Assembly: GCA_027886185.1 (NCBI GenBank)
Contig: WOAB01000598.1
Span: forward strand, 620,001 to 684,000
Direction of reading: 5' to 3'
DNA from: Rheum nobile
Taxonomy: Eukaryota > Streptophyta > Magnoliopsida > Caryophyllales > Polygonaceae
DNA length: 64,000 nt
Both the position numbers and the translations under genes were made by a program. The notes under the pieces were generated by a model. The model was not told the origin of the DNA and did not search any database. It saw only the letters and a list, made by a program, of their open reading frames with translations. This document shows, piece by piece, positions 21,678-30,700 of the stretch. Position 1 is the stretch's first letter, and the number at the start of each line of letters is the position of its first letter.

Positions 21678-24600
21678 GTGACTGAGCTGGCAGCTAAGTT
21701 CAATCATTTACTACAGTACGCTGGGTCAATAGTGTCCAGTGAAGATCAGAAGATTTGGCACTTCCACGAGTGGATGAGCCCGGACATCAAACCATTAATG
21801 TTGCGTCACGGATGCTCTACCTTGGAGCAATACGTTGATGCAGCATACAAATTAGAGGTGACTTTGGAAGAATCGACCAAGCGACGGAATCGCCAGAGAT
21901 CGATGCAGGGTCAATCTCAAGCCAGTGGTTTTAAGCGTCCTGTGCCACCATCCAACTTTGATAAGTCTGGTAAAGCAAGGACAGAAATGACTCAAGGTGG
22001 GTCAACACAACAGTCGGGTCAGGGCAAAGGCCGGATCCAATGTTTCAACTGTGGTGCCTTTGGGCACAAGAACACTGAATGTACGAGGGAAAAGAAGCTA
22101 TGTTATAGCTGTGGAAGAAGAGGGCATGTGCAGAAGTTCTGTCGTCCGGAAAAGCAGACAGGGACAGAGTCACATCAAGGGTCAGTTAATCAGAATACTC
22201 GACCTAGGTTCAAACCAGCAGAGACTCCAAGTCCTTCAATGCAGACTGCCGCGCAGAACAAGGGCAAAACCCTAGCAGCTTCAGGAGGTCAAGGTCAACG
22301 CTTATACGAGATGCGTGAGGCCGATGGACCTAACGCTCCAGTTGCTCAAGGTATTCTATACCTCCGTTCTACTTCTGTGTGCATTTTATTTGATTCGGGT
22401 GCTACCCATTCATTTATTTCGGAAAATTGTGTTAGTAAGTTAGGACTAGTGTGCAACGAGGTTTGTGAACCCTTCGTTGTTAATCTTCCTAATGGTGACC
22501 GCTTAGTGGGCACCAAGAGTTTGTCAGAGTTTCCAGTTACCATTCAGGATAAGGAGTTTGAAGCAGATCTAATCTGTATTGCTATGGCTCCATACGATAT
22601 TATTCTCGGTATGGACTGGTTGACATGTCATGGGGTTGTGATTGATTTTAGCTCGAGGACGGTAACGGTGTCATCTGGGGGCCAGTTTGTGTGCAAGTTC
22701 AAGGGTCGGAATGACGCTGATAACGGTAAGCTTATCAATGCGATGGCTACGTTTAAGCTGCTTTGGCAAGGATGTGTCGGGTACCTTTGCTACCTGGATT
22801 CGCCCGAGAAAAATGGACCTACAGTTCTTGAGATTCCTGTGGTCAGGGAATTTTCTGATGTTTTTCCAGAAGAAATTCCTGGTCTACCCCCGAGTCGTGA
22901 CGTTGAATTTTCTATTGATCTCGAGCCTGGTACTGCGCCGATTTCAAAAGCTCCGTATCGGATGGCTTCTGCTGAGATGCAAGAATTGAAGAAGCAACTT
23001 GAAGATCTTCTTGACAAGGGATACATAAGGCCGAGTGCATCGCCTTGGGGTGCTCCGGTATTGTTCGTCAAAAAGAAAGATGGATCGTTTCGACTTTGCA
23101 TCGACTACCGTGAGTTGAATAGAGTTACGATCAAAAACAAATACCCTTTGCCAAGGGTAGATGATTTATTAGATCAGCTGCAAGGAGCAAAAGTCTTTTC
23201 CAAAATCGATCTGAGATCTGGCTATCATCAGCTCAGGATTCGTGAGGAAGATATTCCGAGGACTGCATTCCGGACGAGATATGGTCACTACGAGTTCGTG
23301 GTCATGCCATTTGGGCTTACGAATGCTCCAGCTGTTTTCATGGACCTGATGAACCGATGTTTTCACCAGTACTTGGACAAGTTCATGGTGGTCTTCATCG
23401 ACGACATTTTGATTTACTCTCCGAGCATGGAAGCTCATGAGGATCACTTGCAGATCATTTTGTCAGTCCTTAGGCAGAATCAACTTTACGCCAAGTTGTC
23501 TAAGTGCGACTTTTGGATCAAGGAAGTGGCTTTCTTAGGCCACATTATCAATGAGAATGGGGTGATGGTCGATCCCCAGAAGGTTGAAGCTGTAGCTAAT
23601 TGGAAACAGCCTCAGAATGTGAAAGAGGTGCATAGTTTCCTAGGACTTGCTGGATACTACAGACGGTTTGTGGAGGGATTTTCGAAGATCGCTCTACCGA
23701 TGACCGGTTTGCTCCGCAAGGTCCACACGAAGTTTGTCTGGAGTGACAAGTGCGAGGCCAGTTTTCAGAAGCTGAAGCAATGTCTGACCTCGGCACCAGT
23801 GTTGACGCTGCCAGAAGGAAATGAAGATTACGCGGTTTACAGTGATGCTTCGAAAAATGGGTTAGGATATGTGTTGATGCAAAGAGGCAAGGTGATTGCT
23901 TATGCATCTAGACAGCTGAAGACCTATGAAGAAAATTATCCGACGCATGATCTGGAATTAGCAGCAGTTGTGTTCGCATTGAAGATTTGGAGGCACTATC
24001 TTTATGGCGTGAGATGTCAAGTCTTCACGGATCACAAGAGTCTCAAGTACATATTTACTCAAAAGGAGCTGAATATGAGACAACGTCGTTGGTTGGAGCT
24101 ACTCAAAGACTACGATATCGAGTTGTTGTATCATCCAGGCAAGGCTAATGTTGTAGCAGATGCATTGAGCCGGAAGACGCCGCACGAGACCGTAGTAGCT
24201 TTGCTTGTTGCTCAGACCAAGCTGAACCAAGAATTTTGCGAGATTGAAGTCTTGTACGATCAACGTCGTGGATGCCTGAGTATGCTTGAGATACAACCTA
24301 CGCTTCTTGATCAGATTAGGGAGAAGCAGGTCGATGATGTGATCTTGGTAAAACTATGCAGCGAAGTGATGAACGGGAAAGCTCCCGGCTTCGTGATTCA
24401 AGATGATGGATCGCTTTGGTTTCAAGACCGAATTTGCGTGCCTGACGTAGATGGTATTCGCCAGTTGGTGATGAGAGAGGCCCATTCGTCAGCCTATTCT
24501 GTACATCCAGGCTCTAGCAAGATGTACAAGGACCTCAGAATGAAGTTCTGGTGGCCCAATATGAAGAGAGATGTGGCAGAGTTCGTGGCCAGATGCTTGA

Positions 24601-25742
24601 CTTGTCAGAAGGTCAAGATAGAACACCGAAGACCCGGTGGAGAATTGTTACCTCTACCAATTCCTGAGTGGAAGTGGGAGGATATTGCTATGGATTTTGT
24701 CACGGGGTTACCCAAGACGCGAAGTCAGAAAGACGCTATATGGATTATCGTTGATAGGCTCACAAAAAGTGCTCATTTCGTGGCTATCAAGATAACATGG
24801 GGAATCCAAAAGCTATCGGAAGTGTTTTTACACGAAGTTATCCGTCTGCATGGTACTCCAAAAACCATTGTGTCAGATCGCGATGGCAGATTTATGTCCA
24901 GATTCTGGAAGGAGTTGCATAAGGCAATGGGAACCGAGCTAAGGTTCAGTACTGCGTTTCATCCTCAAACTGATGGACAGTCTGAAAGGACCATCCAGAC
25001 CCTGGAGGATATGCTGAGAGCATGCGTGCTTGACCGTCCGACTAGCTGGGAAGACAGCTTGAGTCTCGTTGAGTTCACGTACAATAATAGCTGGCATGCT
25101 ACTATCAAGATGGCTCCATTCGAAGCTTTATATGGTCGCAAGTGCAGATCTCCGATTTGTTGGAATGAGAATGCCGACAAGATTCTGATCGGACCAGAGC
25201 TAGTCGAAAGGACTGCCTCAGACATTGTGCTGATCAGACAAAGGTTGTTGACCGCTCAGAGTCGACAGAAGTCTTATGCTGATCCGAAGCGTAGAAAAGT
25301 GGAATTTGAGGTTGGCGACAAAGTGTTTGTCAAAGTATCGCCGACCAAGGGCGTGTTCAGATTTGGTAAGCGTGGGAAGCTTAACCCTCGCTACGTGGGA
25401 CCTTTTGAGATTCTGGATAGAGTGGGATCTCTAGCGTACCGTTTGGCATTACCACCATCGGCACATCCAGTGCATAATGTGTTCCACGTATCCTTGTTAA
25501 GGAAGTATGTGCCAGACGAGTCTCATGTGCTGAGTTATGAAGACATTGAGATCCAGGCGAATGGTACGTACGAAGAGTTACCGGTGCGTATTCTTGAGCG
25601 CCGAGAGAAGCAGTTGCGCAACAAGGTTGTACCTTTGGTACGAATTTTGTGGTCCAAGTCAGGTGCCGAAAAGATTACCTGGGAGACTTGGGAGACTGAG
25701 GTGGATATGCTTAGACGCTTTCCCGATTTGTTTTCGGCCTAG
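21678..25742 (+). CDS. Tekay-type gag C-terminus plus pol polyprotein (PR-RT-RNase H-IN-chromodomain)
   Basis: 1354 open codons without a start ATG of their own, in the register lost by the upstream gag. In order: end of gag; two CCHC knuckles (CFNCGAFGHKNTEC about 122-135, CYSCGRRGHVQKFC about 141-154); protease with DSGA at about 239; RT with the catalytic FIDD at about 573-576; RNase H with its first Asp in YSDAS at about 722. Integrase follows, with a His-His-Cys-Cys finger (HPGSSKMY...CLTCQ, about 940-975) and catalytic D, D, E in AMDFVTG (about 1005), SDRDGRF (about 1067) and GQSERT (about 1103). The chromodomain-like C-terminus is at about 1296-1350. All key acids are present, so apart from the gag frameshift the enzyme set looks functional. 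The chromodomain is typical of Tekay/Del elements and directs insertion to heterochromatin. Confidence 0.92.
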   Translation: MTELAAKFNHLLQYAGSIVSSEDQKIWHFHEWMSPDIKPLMLRHGCSTLEQYVDAAYKLEVTLEESTKRRNRQRSMQGQSQASGFKRPVPPSNFDKSGKARTEMTQGGSTQQSGQGKGRIQCFNCGAFGHKNTECTREKKLCYSCGRRGHVQKFCRPEKQTGTESHQGSVNQNTRPRFKPAETPSPSMQTAAQNKGKTLAASGGQGQRLYEMREADGPNAPVAQGILYLRSTSVCILFDSGATHSFISENCVSKLGLVCNEVCEPFVVNLPNGDRLVGTKSLSEFPVTIQDKEFEADLICIAMAPYDIILGMDWLTCHGVVIDFSSRTVTVSSGGQFVCKFKGRNDADNGKLINAMATFKLLWQGCVGYLCYLDSPEKNGPTVLEIPVVREFSDVFPEEIPGLPPSRDVEFSIDLEPGTAPISKAPYRMASAEMQELKKQLEDLLDKGYIRPSASPWGAPVLFVKKKDGSFRLCIDYRELNRVTIKNKYPLPRVDDLLDQLQGAKVFSKIDLRSGYHQLRIREEDIPRTAFRTRYGHYEFVVMPFGLTNAPAVFMDLMNRCFHQYLDKFMVVFIDDILIYSPSMEAHEDHLQIILSVLRQNQLYAKLSKCDFWIKEVAFLGHIINENGVMVDPQKVEAVANWKQPQNVKEVHSFLGLAGYYRRFVEGFSKIALPMTGLLRKVHTKFVWSDKCEASFQKLKQCLTSAPVLTLPEGNEDYAVYSDASKNGLGYVLMQRGKVIAYASRQLKTYEENYPTHDLELAAVVFALKIWRHYLYGVRCQVFTDHKSLKYIFTQKELNMRQRRWLELLKDYDIELLYHPGKANVVADALSRKTPHETVVALLVAQTKLNQEFCEIEVLYDQRRGCLSMLEIQPTLLDQIREKQVDDVILVKLCSEVMNGKAPGFVIQDDGSLWFQDRICVPDVDGIRQLVMREAHSSAYSVHPGSSKMYKDLRMKFWWPNMKRDVAEFVARCLTCQKVKIEHRRPGGELLPLPIPEWKWEDIAMDFVTGLPKTRSQKDAIWIIVDRLTKSAHFVAIKITWGIQKLSEVFLHEVIRLHGTPKTIVSDRDGRFMSRFWKELHKAMGTELRFSTAFHPQTDGQSERTIQTLEDMLRACVLDRPTSWEDSLSLVEFTYNNSWHATIKMAPFEALYGRKCRSPICWNENADKILIGPELVERTASDIVLIRQRLLTAQSRQKSYADPKRRKVEFEVGDKVFVKVSPTKGVFRFGKRGKLNPRYVGPFEILDRVGSLAYRLALPPSAHPVHNVFHVSLLRKYVPDESHVLSYEDIEIQANGTYEELPVRILERREKQLRNKVVPLVRILWSKSGAEKITWETWETEVDMLRRFPDLFSA

Positions 25743-25749
25743 AATAGTC

Positions 25750-25769
25750 AAGTTTCGGGGTCGAAACTT
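25750..25769 (+). repeat. Hairpin next to the polypurine tract
   Basis: AAGTTTCG and CGAAACTT with spacer GGGT, ending 5 bases before TTAAGGGGGAGG. The same stem with a slightly different loop is at 49703-49722 in the second Tekay-type element. Confidence 0.8.
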
Positions 25770-25772
25770 ATT

Positions 25773-25787
25773 TTAAGGGGGAGGTAA
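25773..25787 (+). other. Polypurine tract of the Tekay-type element
   Basis: TTAAGGGGGAGGTAA directly precedes the 3' LTR (TGTAACACC at 25788), the plus-strand primer position. Confidence 0.85.
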
Positions 25788-28117
25788 TGTAACACCCCTC
25801 AATTTATAGGAATATTTTGAAATTTTTCTAAATTCCTGAATTACTAGACGGATTAATTTCTGAAGAGTTTTGGACTTTCTGTAAGAGGTTTGAACTCTGT
25901 AAATTTTTCCGAGTATTATAAAACACAGTTGAAGTGTATTCGGGGTTAAATTGACGTTTATGTACGAATATATTTAACCCGGAGTTAAGAAATTTAAACC
26001 AAGCCGAGTCCGAATAAGGATTAACGAAGTCGGCCTTAAAACCACGACTCACCGCGATTGACCGCGATACACCGCGATCGGCCGCGCTCGCGGTAACGCC
26101 TTTTGCTGAGCAGTGTCGTCTTCCTCAAAGGCGGTTACTGTAGCTCTGTTCCGTGAATTTTCTGGAAAGACAGGTGGCTCTCCAGCTGGCTCGACTTGTG
26201 TTCCCCAGCTTCCTGCGTGTTTCCCTTGGTGAGGCTCAGATTTTCAGTATAAAAGGGGTGGAACCAATCCGAGATTTGCCTTCGTCTTCCTCTTTGAGCT
26301 CTCTCTTTTTCTCTGGTTTTTGCCCACTGAATTTTGCCATTTTCGTGCCTTACGAGCTCGATTCGAGTGATCCCAAGGATTGGTGAAGCTTGCCCAGGTG
26401 TTAGGGAAGGCTTACAAGTGTTTTGTGATCGATTTGAATGCAAAACGAGGCCTCCACGAAATGGGTAAATTCCCCTCTCCGCCATGGAAGCTGTCGAAGC
26501 TTTGCCACTAACGATGAACCGCGACTGGCCGCGACTTGCCGCGATCGCGGTAAGGGCGTCCGAGTCGTGTGTCTTGTGGGTTGTCTTTGGGTTTGGCTCG
26601 ATTCCTTTTATTTCTTTTCCTATTCTTTTAGATTCATATGTAAGTGTATGGAATCTAACTTAGGGTCTCGTTTTGGATCGTTCCAATGGGATTTTTATCC
26701 AGGTTTCGTTCCAGATTCAAGATTCAGGACCCGTTCTTAAGAAGTTGTCTTAGCAATCGTCTATTCTAAGGCAAGTGGCGGTTCGCTCTTGCTCATCATT
26801 CCATACTTTCATTAATTATCAATTGTTTGTTGTTAATTAATTTGGGATGATTTACTGTTTATGTTGGGAACAGTTTTGATAAATTATTTAATAAAAGAAG
26901 TGCTATTATAATAGGTTGTATATTGCTAGATACAAGCGCTATTATGTTCGTAATGGTTTTGTGTGGATTTTAAATATGAACTTCATATAAAAGGATTATA
27001 ATAGGTTGCATATACTGTTAGTGGCAACGCTATTTTGATATATATATATATATATAGATTGTTAGATCTATGATGTTGGCCTTGATGGCTTTGATGTGAT
27101 GTGATATATGACTGTGCTGAACTGTTAGTTAGCAAGAGTATTCGTAGGAACGCTTGGACTCTGCGAGGTTCATTCATTTCTTTATAACTGGCAAATAACA
27201 GGGCGTTCATGTCCCTATGCCAAATTTTTGGTCATGACCAACGATGATGTGTATTTAGGTTTGGTCCCGTGAGGTCCATTCCGTCGATGTATGTCCCTCA
27301 TGACGACACATATATCTAAAAGCTTATAACGTGATGCGTGTGTTTTGGAAATTAATCAGATAAGTGCCTTTGTCGCACATAATTAATATACCTTGGGCGA
27401 GTAGTACAGCTAGGAAAGCTCGTCTTAACTATTAGTCGCTCGAATGCGATACTGTGATTCTCTTTTTGTGTGTATTCTATAAATTAATGATTCCCAACAT
27501 TTGTCATGTTTTCCTTTAAGGCTCATTTCATTTGGAGCCTTCTTTTGGGATTGATTACTGTGAGACTCGGTCTCCAGAATCTTCTCTTGTTCATGCTGTT
27601 TTATATATGTTAGTAGAAGTATGATGGTTGACTAGCGTACTCGGTTATTATTCGAGGGACGATGAGTCTAACCTAATACGACTGCTTCGAACCATTCTGC
27701 TTTGTACCCTTGCGTAGTCTTTCATTAGACTGACCAACCGTTATATTCCTTGCATGGTTGGCTGGTGTCATCCGTCCGATTCGGCACATCAGATAAATTG
27801 AGGATTTGAGAAGTCTAGAAGCGACTAGAAGAATGAACGATGTTTGATAAACTGTTTGTTTAAGATTTCCGCTGCGTATTATTGTATTTTGTTAAGATTT
27901 CCGCTGTAGACTTTGCTGTTAAGCATTTTGTTGTACGTGGGAATGGTTGTATTCCCAGTACATTGACTTTGTAAAAGTTGTAATATATGGCAATATAAGC
28001 CGTGATTTGATTTTATATCAACTGTAAAAGCCTGGGGTGACTTCGTGATGTTGAATCCGGGGTCATCGGCGGTAATACTTTCAATTGTCAAAAATCTTGC
28101 GATTTGGGGGTGTTACA
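25788..28117 (+). repeat. 3' LTR of the Tekay-type element
   Basis: 2330 bp, almost identical to 17419-19746. The CpG-dense units are repeated at 26041-26098 and 26517-26553. Confidence 0.93.
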
Positions 28118-29311
28118 AATGGGTGGAAGTATTCCACCAGACAAATATCCACACTGCAAAGGAAACAGGTTGATCACTGAAATCTCTTAAATCCAAGTTC
28201 TTTTCACAATCTTATAGTTGTTCCCATCCTGATCTTAAGTACTATTGATTCTCACAGTTGTCAATAGACTTATTACTATGCCAATGGTAAAATACACCAG
28301 TCACGCATGTCACGCGGTACCAGACCGGGGTACATTACCACCAACAAAGCAATAGCAATGCACACAAAGATATAGGATACATGCAAGTAGAAAGACGTAC
28401 AAGTACTCACTCCCCTACTTAACATGCAACTGATTCTCACTCACAATCGTACGCTCGAAACCCCTATACGCACAATTGTGTTTGCCACTAGATATGCACT
28501 CGGAACCGCTATATGCAATCCTAGCACTATGATAGATGTCGATAAGCCTAGTTAGCAACTCTAGATAAACCAACATAAATCAATAGACAATATAACCAAG
28601 AAAATCAAACCAAAACTTATAAGATATAGAACAAGGAATAGAAATCTCACAACCAATCCATTGCAATGCTTCAATTGTCTAGCGAAATAAAGGTGTTTAG
28701 CTCTCCATGGGTTGGAACCCTGGAGGTGGAAAAGAAACGAACTTCAAACTGAAATCTAATCTAATTGTGGCTGGAGGCTGTGGGCATTAGGTTAAATAGA
28801 GTTAACCTAAAGCCCAAGATCACAAACCCCAATTACAAGGAAATAAAATAATGTAATAATAACCAAAAATAAACTATGAAAATCAAACAGGGAAATTAAT
28901 CCCGTAATCTCGGCTTCTCTCTCGTGCAAGCAGCTCGGCAGCAGCCTCGGCCCACAACAGCAATCGGCCCATCTCAGCAGCATCAGCACGCGGCTTCTTC
29001 AATTTATTTGTTTCTCCCAGCAAACGGCCGCGAGGTGTGATTTCCACCGCGAGGCGGTGCTTTCCACCGCGGGGCGGCACTTCTCTAGGAGTCACCTATT
29101 CTGCTCTTCTTTACTACCAAGTGTTGGTAGTCTTCTCCAATAAACTCCAGCAGATCCTCATCCTCTCCATCTAAGCCGTAAAACCTTGGATATCTTCACT
29201 TCTCAACTACTCTTCTGGATTACAGACTTAGCCTAAATCTACTCCAAAACTCCATCTAAAATATGTCAATAATCACTAGTTAAGGTGCATGAAATGACAC
29301 CTATCAGGAAT

Positions 29312-30484
29312 CAAGGGATCTATTTCTATGTATGAAAGTAAGTTACCAACTAGGAACTAGGGGGAATTGTTGTTTGGTTTCTAATATTACTAATGAATTA
29401 AAGCAGAAAGTGGTTAAGATTGTTGTAAATATGATTGTGAGAGCGCTTCACCTAACAGATATCCACACTTCAGTATGATAGGTTGATCATTGATTATCTC
29501 AAGTTCATTCAATCCTATAATTATTCATATTCCGATCTTATGTATATTAACAGGTCAACTAGCCCTGAAAATACTAACTATTAAACAATCAAGAAACTAT
29601 CAAGATTCAAGTTAAAAACAACAGTAAGCATAAGAATTAAGCAGGATACATGCAACACTTAACAACTAGTCAGTATTCAACATGCAATCAATTCTCTTCA
29701 CAATAAACATTCACAACTAGTTCCTGTAAATCGTGGTTGCTACTCTAGATAAGGAATTTCAACTAGAAATAACCAAATCCTAGCAATAGAAAATTACCAA
29801 TATCAACTAGTTGCGCATGCTAGCGAAATCAACAAGATTCAATAAAGATAAGTTCAAAGAGAATTAATACAACCCAAAGGAAATAGAACAAGAGTTATAA
29901 TCTCACAACCAAATCAACTGAGGGCTTCAATCGTCAGGCGAAACAAAGGTGTTTAGTTCCTTCTCATGGTTTGTAAGCAAAAACTAAGAGAAGGAGGCAA
30001 CGTAAAACTCAAAACTGAATAATCCTCTCAAACTAGGGTTTTCTAAACATAAATACCTACTACTACTAATAATAATATAATAATAAGTCTAAAAACAAAA
30101 TACTGAAAGTACAAAATGGAACAACTTTGCTGATTCCCGACCCATGATCCGCGGCCGCGGCCAGAACTTCCGCGGTCGCGGATTGGCCTCTGGCTGCTCT
30201 CGTCCAGTGATGAATCTGCGGGCGCAGGTGTGATTTCCGCGGGTGCGGATGTGATTTTCGCGGGCGCGAATGTGATTTCCGCGGGCGCGGATTAGCTCTT
30301 GTTTCCGATCTTCAGCGTCTCTTCTGCATCCGAGGCTCCAGCTCCAAGTCTTTTGTAATTCTCTATATTTCTTCACTTCAACTCTTCAGCTCCAATGTCC
30401 TAAATTGTCTCCTAAACCCACACAAATGGTACCTAATAATACAGTAACAGCTCCTAGTTATGCACTACAAAGTAGAGCGTATCA
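29312..30484 (-). repeat. Athila-like 5' LTR, second piece
   Basis: Continues the LTR interrupted at 17213 and ends GCGTATCA. The CpG-dense array at 30147-30292 has six units, one more than in the partner LTR. Confidence 0.85.
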
Positions 30485-30489
30485 ACCCC

Positions 30490-30700
30490 GATTGAACCAC
30501 ATCACGGGTCACAAACACAACCCTCCGAGAGACTTGTCTTTCGAACCCTCTCGCTCCACCCTCTCTCAAGCAAGCATAAGAGAGCCGCAGACCATCCTTC
30601 TCGGTGGTTCGTACTTATTCGGTTACCAAGAGAAGGATCAGAGACCATTTCCTACCTAGATCCGGCTTCAGACGAGATCCGAGCTATCGGATTCGTATCA
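30490..30700 (+). repeat. Left LTR of level-1 element, 3' piece
   Basis: Continues the LTR from 11918 after the duplicated ACCCC. It matches 33371-33571 and ends TTCGTATCA. The following GAGCACC makes GTATCAGAGCA across the junction, so part of a tRNA-Met-like primer site may overlap the LTR end. Confidence 0.8.

Larger units (their letters stand above)
17419..28117 (+). mobile_element. Level-4 Tekay/Del-type Ty3/gypsy chromovirus, nearly intact (TSD AATGG)
   Basis: A 10,699-bp element: LTRs 17419-19746 and 25788-28117, target-site duplication AATGG at 17414-17418 and 28118-28122. In order it has a tRNA-Met primer site, an extra acidic ORF, gag, pol (protease, RT, RNase H, integrase, chromodomain-like end), a hairpin, a polypurine tract and the LTR. 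By eye I find about fifteen substitutions and one TA-repeat length change between the LTRs over 2.33 kb, so it is the youngest insertion of the nest. One frameshift separates gag from pol. Confidence 0.93.
17214..29306 (-). mobile_element. Level-3 Athila-like solo LTR (TSD GGAAT), split by level 4
   Basis: The two pieces, 17214-17418 and 28123-29306, form one sequence of about 1.39 kb that starts TGATAAGGCG and ends CACCTATCA. It is flanked by GGAAT at 17209-17213 and 29307-29311. It shares scattered blocks with the Athila LTR (AAGGGTCGAA, TATCCACAC, GGTTGATCA, TCCCATCCTGATCTTA) but is clearly a different family. It has no internal region, so it is a solo LTR. GC units at 29034-29090 include CCGCGAGGCGG and CCGCGGGGCGG. 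Confidence 0.8.
11919..30484 (-). mobile_element. Level-2 Athila-like Ty3/gypsy element with gag and protease only (TSD ACCCC)
   Basis: LTRs: 11919-13167 (1249 bp) on the left, and on the right 17125-17213 plus 29312-30484 (1262 bp, split by level 3). The target-site duplication ACCCC is at 11914-11918 and 30485-30489. Reading on the minus strand, the order is LTR, tRNA-Asp-type primer-binding site (17104-17120), gag (17037-15904), an acid-protease ORF (15536-14610), about 1.4 kb of non-coding DNA, then LTR. RT, RNase H and integrase are absent, so it must have depended on another element. The gag style and tRNA-Asp primer site are those of the Athila lineage. Confidence 0.85.

Noticed and set aside
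21657..21678. Programmed -1 frameshift between gag and pol
   Set aside because: No slippery heptamer in the correct register, and the related gag at 45721 reads straight through the equivalent position.
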